From Zea mays (Eukaryota > Streptophyta > Magnoliopsida > Poales > Poaceae), in NCBI RefSeq assembly GCF_902167145.1, contig NC_050096.1, positions 81,340,683 through 81,404,682 on the forward strand: a stretch of 64,000 bases of DNA, read 5' to 3'. Numbering within the stretch: the first letter of the stretch is position 1; each line of letters starts with the position of its first letter. The notes beneath the pieces were generated by a model. That model made no database searches and was not told where the DNA came from. It saw nothing but the letters and a program-made list of their open reading frames with translations. This document shows positions 57,418-64,000 of the stretch, piece after piece. Position numbers and translations under genes: made by a program.

Positions 57418-57674
57418 ACGAAGCCTGTCCGAGCTGGGCCTCGGGCGAGTCGAAGGTGCGCCCGTTGCTTGAGGAGGCCCTCGGGCGAGGCGTGAATCCA
57501 TCTGGGTATACTGTTCCTGCCCGAGGCTGGGCTCGGGTGAGGCGAGATCGTGTCCCTTGAGTGGACGGAGCCTTGACCTGAATTGCGCCCATCAGGCCTT
57601 TGCAGCTTTGTGCTGATGGTGGTTACCAGCCGAGTTTAGGAGTCTTGGGGTACCCCTAATTTTGGTCCCCGACA
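57418..57674 (-). repeat. Element G 3' LTR, right part
   Basis: Continues the G LTR after F and ends GGTCCCCGACA. On the minus strand this is the LTR start TGTCGGGGACCAAAATTAG. Confidence 0.85.
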
Positions 57675-60600
57675 GTATCCCCCGAGCCTCAAAGGGAGTG
57701 TTGATACTCGCTTGGAGGCTTTGTCACACTTTTTTGCAAGGGGACCGGCCTTTCTCGGTTGCATTTTGTTCCGGTGGGTGCGCGAGAGCGCACCCGCCGG
57801 GTGTAGCCCTCGAGGCCTCAGAGGGGTGGTTTGACTCCTCCGAGGTCTTAGTGCCTTGCGTGGCGCCTCGGCCGGTCTATTTGTTCCCTCATGCGAACTG
57901 GTCGTAGCCCGGGTGCATAGTCAGGTTTTGAGTTCTCGGGCTGGTATGTTGACGCTGTCAACGGTTTGGCCGGAGCCAGGTTTGCGAGAGCAGCCCCTGA
58001 GCCTCTGCACAGGGCGAGAGGATGGTCAAGGACTGACTCAGCTTTTTCATACGCTCGTTTGTCGCCTTTCCGCAAGGAGGGGGGGGGAAGCGCCATGTTG
58101 CCCTCGGAGGGCGCCGAACATGGTGTCTCCAGTGAGTTGCTAACGGGTGATCCGAGTGGACGCCCGTGCCCCGTTCGATAAGGGTCGGCTAGTGGCCCAG
58201 AGGAGCGCTCCAAAAGTACCTGCTGGTGATTTGTCGGACCCAGTCCCGTTTGATAGGGTCCGAGGGCTCATGCCTCCCTCTGATGGGATTCCGTTACAGA
58301 ATCGTTCCTGCTGGTCTCGGAAATGTCCTAGGGTACCTCGGGAGCGTAGCCCGAGCCTCGGCCATGTATCGGACGTACCCAGAGTCATCCCTCGCTCTGC
58401 GCATTCTGAGGCGGCGGTCGAACCCTTCGGGGGGCCAGCCTTCGAACCCCTGATCAGTAGTGGGCGCGGAGCCCGAGTGGCCTGAGGCGGCTGTCGAACC
58501 CTTTCGAGGGGCCAGCCTTCGAACCTCTGATCAGTAGTGGGCGCGAAGCCCGGCTCTAGGGTGGCTGTCGAACCCTTCCGAGGGGCCAGCCTTCGAACCC
58601 CTGATCAGTAGGAGGGCTCGGGGCCCGCTTCCTTCACGGAGAAGGATCCCTTCCGGAGTATCCCCTTTCCCGGTCCCTGTAGCAAGAGAGAGAAAGGGGA
58701 AGAGGAAAAGGATACGAAATTGAACGGTGTGGCGCACCTTTTTTGACGCGGTCATCATGGCGGAGGTGAAGCGTCGCCCGCTTCGCCTGCCAAAGGTGTC
58801 GCCTGCCCTGCCGCGGAGTTAATGCGACGGGACGAGTGGTTCGCGGGGCAGCCATTGCGCGAGCCGTTCGAGGTACGGAACACGGGCGCGTCGTCTTCAC
58901 GCCGTGAGATAGGGCTCTCCTGCTGCCCCAGGAGGGGACGTGAGCCCGCAGACGATTTGACCGCCGCTTCCGTTCGCCTGCTGCCGCCATTACTGTCGGC
59001 CCACTTCTGGCCATATCGATCGTCGCGCCTCCTCCTGCGGCTGACTGACCCGTGACCGATGCGCCTGGTTGGCACTGCTGGGCCATGCACAGGGTTGCCT
59101 TGAGTCACGGTACCGGTTCCGCAGTCGAGGAGGTGCGGTACTGGCGCAAGTGGCGGTGCAGTTTTCCGTACGTAGTAACCGGCGTGCCGGTTACATGACG
59201 AGTGGGCCTGGGCCTCCATGTTGGATGCGTCGAAGTTGAAGGGGCGCGTCTCCGTGGTGTAGTCGCACGCCGCCTGTATGGCGATCCGCCCTTTCACCCG
59301 CTGGTTTGGGCGAAGGTGGAGGAGTGCTTGTAACCGCTGGGCGGTTACACGCTCCGCGCGCGACGGTTTGGTTTCTTCTGTCCCAGGCCATCTTGCATGT
59401 CGTGTGGGACCTAGCCCCCCGTGTCGTAGGGGGAGGACCCTGGAGCGCGTTGGTGAAGACTTAGCCTGCGACGCCTAAGGACGTGAGTGGGGTGAGTCGC
59501 CTTTAAAAAGGGATCGACCTCCTGGGTGGTAGCCACGCCTTCGCACTTTCCTCATGCATCACGTCCTTCCGCCTTCCAAGCCCTCGGATGGGGAGCACCC
59601 GCGTTGCCTTCGTCTTGCTGTCGTTGGAGGAGCGCAACTTCGCGGAAGTTGGCACCTTTCAGCCATCGCTCGGCTTCAAGGATTTTCATCAGGCAGCCCG
59701 GCTACATCCCCTCACCAATGGTCACCCAAGACGGTGACCACCAGTTCGGTGGTGGGGAGAAGCAAGTCGGGCTGCGGCCTCTGCCCCGCCCTCAGCTTCA
59801 AGGATCTTCATCATCCTTGCTGGGGCGAGGGCGAGCTAAGCCGAAGCTCTACCTCCCGCACGGGTCGGTGGGCCACCTTCTCCTTCAGCATTCAGGGGAG
59901 AGGGCACTCACCGGCCTAGCGGAGGGGGTGGACTTTGACAACGCGGGGCCGATTGGCCGCAAGCGTCATCAGCTCCAGCATGCCTGGTTCGCTGGCTCAG
60001 CTGGCTCTGGCACAACTTCCGGTAGCACCTCCCACCGCTGGGCGGAGCGTGGCTATCTACTCGCCGTACGGGCGGCTGTTGCGTCGCGCGCACCGGGGGA
60101 CAGCCCAAGACGTCGCACGCTGCTAGGGCGGCGTTCGTGTTCTTGGGCTGTCCTGCCATCGCTCCGGCGCGACGCCTCCGTGCGGTGGTCGGTGCTCGCC
60201 CGTCCGGGAGGACTTGAGTGGGGATCTAACGGTGGGCAGGTGGCTGCCATCGTCAGTGCTGAGGTGGTGGCGACTGGAGAAGGCCTCGTCGCCGACGAGA
60301 TTGTCGGTGCCATCTGCGCTCCGGGCCTCCGGCTCTTTGGCTTTGATAGCTTGTCCTCGCCCCTCGAGTGGGGACGTGGGCTAGGGCCTTGTCGCAGCAG
60401 CCTCTGCCCTGAGGTCATCGCTGCTGCTGTTTGGCCGCCCGGAGCGGAGGTCGTTGTCGCTGCTGCAGGAGTGGGCGGCGGCGAGCCACCTGGAAATTGT
60501 CGTCCCGCAGGCCCTCCGATGTGGGGGGGGGGTTGTTCGTACCTGCGGGGGTGGAACCGGAGTTCCGTTTGTAATGGCATCTTGAGTGCCGGTGTCTGTT

Positions 60601-62023
60601 CATTGTGGCTGTCGGGGCCTGAACATCTGGGTATCTTGGGGGCGATACCGTGTTTCTTCCTTGTTTTGAGCACCAGGGCTCGCCTGTCGGCTAGCTGGAC
60701 CGCTTAACCAAGTGTGAGTTGCCCTGTGCGGAAGGTGACGAGTGAGGTATCCGTATCCCGGAGGCGTAGGAGTCCCTCGGCTCGGTCGGACTTGCCACTC
60801 AAAGCTTCTCTTGCTCTGTTAAGGAACCCTCGGCTGCTCTGCAATGAGCCGGAGCCGGAGGCAGCAGTGTCAGCATGGACAGAAGCGGAGTTGGCTTGAG
60901 AAGGAACTTCGTCGGCCCAGGAGCAAGTGACTTCCCAGGCCGAAGAGGCGTAGCAGCGGCGGCTGGAACCTGGCCAGGTCGTCCGCTGGCGGGACCGACG
61001 CCGGAGTCGGGCTGCCGAGGCCACGAGCCAGGCTGATGTCCTCGGGGGATAGCTGGCTGAGGCTACGGAACGGCTGGTCAAGCCGTCTGCTTGGGCCGGG
61101 TTTCTGCATGAGACCCTAGCGGCGATGGCCCAGGCGCGGTGCTGACATCTTCCTTCGAGGTGGAGATCCTCCGACCGTGTCGCCGTCCGAGGCCGGGTCA
61201 GATTCCGCCGAAGGTGGAGACGATGCCGAGGGTGCTGCTGCTCCCCCTATTGATGTCTGAACCTGCAGGAACAGTTTGTCTGTAGTATGCGTATGTTTTT
61301 TGCGGCCGCCGAGGCCCAAACATGTCATCGTCGTGTTATAAAGCTGCATTTCTTTTCCTCTTGTTTCGTGTATCAGGACTTGTTTGTCGGTAGCAGAATC
61401 GTTTATCCGAGCGAGAGTTACTTATCGCGGAAGGTGATGAGTGAGGTATCCGTATCCCAGAGGCGTAGGAGTCCCTCGGCTCGGTCGGCCTTGCCGCTTA
61501 CGTGTATTCTCACTCGTCCGCGAGATTCTGTTATCGATATAGTCGAGAAGGCACGAAAAATCGTTTCGGCAGAAAAGTTTTCGAGCGTTAAGACTTGTTC
61601 GGTCAGCAGAATCGCTTATCCGAGCGTGAGTTACTTATCGTAGAAGGTGATGAGTGAGGTATCCGTATCCCGGAGGTGTAGGAGTCCCTCGGCTCGGTCA
61701 GCCTTGCCGCTTACGTGTACTCTGCCGTTTTCAGGATCCCTCTATCGAAGTAGTCGAAAAGCGCGAAAGATGTTCTGGCAGAAAGACTTTTTCCGAGGAA
61801 AATTTTGACGTAGAGGGGGTTCCCCCCTTCTAGCCCCCGAGGGAGGGTCGGGCTTTGCCGAGGCAAGGCTGACCCTTCCTTGATGGTTAGACTTTATTTG
61901 TGTATGTAAAGAGGACGAGGGATTGAACGACTTGAAAACATTTTAAGGGTAAAAGCGACATAGCTGTCAGATGTTCCAAGCGTTGTTGTAGACCTTGCCT
62001 TGACTGTTGGCCAGCTTGTATGT
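57675..62023. other. G internal region between pol and 3' LTR
   Basis: About 4.3 kb, GC-rich, with no recognised domain. It starts with the PPT (57675-57690). A repeat of about 75 bp occurs three times at 58411-58620 (GTCGAACCCTT..GGGGCCAGCCTTCGAACC). A block with GAGTGAGGTATCCGTATCCC occurs at 60733, 61433 and 61645. On the plus strand, opposite to pol, CTTTAAAAAGG (59501-59511) precedes an open frame to 60707 (starts in question, no ATG until 59718). That is where C, D and F have their antisense genes, but no sequence similarity is visible. Confidence 0.55.
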
Positions 62024-64000
62024 TCCGGGCTTCAAAACCTTAGCGATGATGAATGACCCTTCCCAGGGAGGAGTGAGCTTGTGGCGCCCTCAGGCGTCTT
62101 GTCGTAGCCGAAGCACCAAGTCGCCCACCCGGAGGTCTCAGGACCGAACCCCTCAGGCGTGGTAGCGTCGCAGGGACTGCTGATACCGCGCCGAGTGTAG
62201 TAAGGCCATGTCCCGAGCCTCTTCCAGCTGGTCCAGTGAGTCTTCTCGGCTGGTCTGGTTGCTTCGGTTGTCGTACGCCCTCGTCCTCGGGGAACCGTAT
62301 TCTAAGTCTGTGGGCAAGATAGCCTCGGCCCCATAGACTAGAAAGAACGGCGTGAAGCCCGTGGCCCGGTTTGGCGTCGTCCTCAGACTCCAGACCACCG
62401 AGGGGAGTTCCTTCATCCATCGCCTGCCAAACTTGTTGAGGTCGTTGTAGATCCTCGGCTTGAGTCCCTGCATAATCATGCCGTTGGCACGCTCTACCTG
62501 CCCATTCGTCATGGGGTGAGCTACGGCGGCCCAGTCCACCCGGATGTGGTGGTCCTCGCAGAAGTACAGGAACTTCCTGCCAGTGAATTGGGTGCCATTG
62601 TCGGTGATGATGGAGTTTGGTACCCTAAAGCGATGGATGATGTTGGTGAAGAATGCCACCGCCTGTTCGGACCTGATGCTGTTTAGGGGTCGGACCTCAA
62701 TCCACTTGGAGAATTTGTCGATAGCGACCAGCAGGTGCGTGAAGCCCTCAGACCCCACATAGCAAACGGCCAGGTGATGGGTATTGTTTGCAGAGCCTGA
62801 GCGGGCAGGTGCGTCTGCCTTGCGTAGAATTGACACCCTTGGCAGGTGCGTACAATCCTAGTGGCGTCGGCCACCACGGTTGGCCAGTAGAAGCCTTGTT
62901 GGAAGGCGTTTCCAACGAGGGCTCGAGGCACTGCATGGTGACCGCAAGCCCTCGAGTGTATTTCTTGCAATAGCTCCTGACCTTCGGCGATGGATATGCA
63001 TCGCTGGAGGATGCCTGAGGGGCTACGGTGGTAGAGCTCCTTCTCGTCACCCAGGAAGACGAACGACTTGGCGCGCCGCGTCAGTCGCCGAGCCTCGGCT
63101 CTGTCGAGGGGTAGCTCTCCTCGGTGGAGATATTGCAGGTACGGGGTCTGCCAGTTTTGATTAGGTGTGACCCCATTCTGCTCTTCCTCGACGTGCAAAG
63201 CCTCACCCTCGGGGGCCGAGGGTGCCTCGGGATGAGCCAAGGGTACATCGGGCAGGACCGAGGGTGCCTCGGGCAGGGCCGAGGCCTTCTTAGGCTTGGG
63301 CGTGTCGTCGGTCTTGACGGAGGGTTGATGTAGGTCTCGGGAGAAGACGTCCGGGGGAACCGTTGTCCGCCCCGAGGCTATTTTATCCAGCTCGTCCGCA
63401 GTCTCGTTGTATCGTCGGGCGACGTGGTTGAGCTCGAGCCCGTAGAACTTGTCTTCCAGGCACCGAACCTCGTCGCAGTAGGCTTCCATCTTTTGGTCGT
63501 GACAATGGGAGTTCTTCATGACTTGGTCGATGACAAGCTGCGAGTCGCCACGAGCGTCGAGGCGCCAAACCTCTAGCTCGATGGCGATGTGCAACCCGTT
63601 AACCAGGGCCTCGTACTCGGCCACGTTGTTGGACGCCGGGAAATGGAGGCGCAGCACATAGTGGAGATGCTTCCCGAGGGGTGAGATGAAGAGCAGGCCC
63701 GCGCCCGCTCTTGTTTTCATCAGCGACTCGTCGAAAAACATGGTCTAGAGTTCCGGTTGGATCGGAGCTGCTGGAAGCTGGGTGTCGACCCATTCAGCCA
63801 CGAAGTCCGCCAGGACTTGGGACTTGATGGCCTTCCGAGGGGCGAACGAGATTGTCTCGCCCATGAATTCCACCGCCCACTTTGCAATCCTACCAGAGGC
63901 CTCTCGGCACTGGATGATCTCCCCCAGGGGGAAGGATTACACCACAGTCACCGGATGAGACTCGAAATAGTGTCGCAACTTTCGTCGCGTCAGAATTACC
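62024..64000 (-). pseudogene. pol: Element G pol, RNase H and integrase part
   Basis: The minus strand enters with the end of the first RNase H (RRKLRHYF). The second RNase H follows (MFFDESLMKTRAGAGLLF, NVAEYEALVNGLHIAIELE; 62683-63741), then the integrase zinc-finger-like region and core (TDNGTQF, HPMTNGQVERANGM; 62153-62836), then KLTPPWEGSF near 62060. Breaks: TAA near 63937 and TAG near 63745 (probably Trp TGG to TAG), a deletion of about 34 bp near 62740-62760 removing the segment after MWGL, and three or more TGA codons at 62020-62152 where Arg is expected. Protease, most of RT and gag lie beyond 64000. Confidence 0.87.

Larger units (their letters stand above)
42001..64000 (-). mobile_element. 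Element G: Huck-like Tat gypsy element, 3' half, host of F
   Basis: A minus-strand element whose 3' LTR is 42001-43126 plus 57418-57674 (about 1.38 kb), split by F. Internal sequence runs from 57675 past the window end. The LTR starts TGTCGGGGACC and ends GAAACGCCGACA on the minus strand. The PPT beside it is GGCTCGGGGGATAC. Left flank is aaaag (41996-42000); the right duplicate lies outside. Pol (RNase H and integrase) is at 62024-64000. Tandem repeats and roughly 4.3 kb between pol and the LTR fit the Tat clade. The name Huck is from memory of its LTR repeats. Confidence 0.82.

Noticed and set aside
59526..60707. 393-codon plus-strand frame in G as a protein gene
   Set aside because: It starts at GTG, lacks an ATG until 59718, has no domain I recognise, and GC-rich sequence gives long chance frames; kept only as a finding.

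Overview
The window is plant nuclear DNA, almost certainly maize (Zea mays) or a very close relative. It shows a grass-type nested cluster of LTR retrotransposons: two Sirevirus copia elements of the Opie/Ji type with repeated CACCGGAC(A/T)GTCCGGTG palindromes in their LTRs, one Grande-like Tat gypsy element, two related cttcgg-rich Tat gypsy elements, and part of a Huck-like Tat element. I find no intact host gene, tRNA, rRNA or prokaryotic feature. Family names come from memory of maize repeats; the structures (LTRs, target-site duplications, PBS, PPT, domains) are read from the sequence.

Layout. 1-979 is flanking sequence. An old, decayed Ty1-copia-like element (E, + strand) probably starts with an LTR at 980-1247. 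Its body appears as fragments 1248-2784, 21456-22850, 32374-32669 and 40024-42000. Into it inserted: A (2790-21450, Sirevirus, minus, TSD gatat), which holds B (10331-20056, Sirevirus, minus, TSD agtgg), which holds a 531-bp hAT-type MITE (15051-15581, TSD cttgtgtg); C (22851-32368, Tat gypsy, minus, TSD ttggc); D (32670-40018, related Tat element, plus, TSD tctat); and G (42001 to beyond 64000, Huck-like, minus), whose 3' LTR is split by F (43127-57417, Grande-like, plus, TSD gcgaa/acgaa). LTR differences counted by eye: D 3/640, C about 18/604, F about 18/626; A and B are a few percent each. D is therefore the youngest and is structurally intact.

Most interesting biology. C encodes protease-RT-RNase H-integrase but no gag. 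D encodes an intact gag but no pol. They share PBS, PPT, R/U5-like LTR blocks, a promoter-proximal hairpin and a noncoding repeat cassette, so they look like a complementary pol-only/gag-only pair. C, D and F also carry, on the strand opposite to gag/pol and next to the 3' LTR, a multi-exon gene with a PF04195-like N-terminal block and a coiled-coil C-terminus. The first intron is in phase 0 at the same aligned place in all three. In C and D a clear TATA box precedes it. F adds an array of about 11 89-bp repeats, most able to fold into a 9-bp hairpin with a GCAA loop, and a hairpin-plus-polypurine module present three times before the 3' LTR, with compensatory base-pair changes.

The coding regions of A, B, C, F and G carry stops and frameshifts. 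Only the gag of D (505 aa) and its spliced antisense gene (1013 aa predicted) are open throughout.
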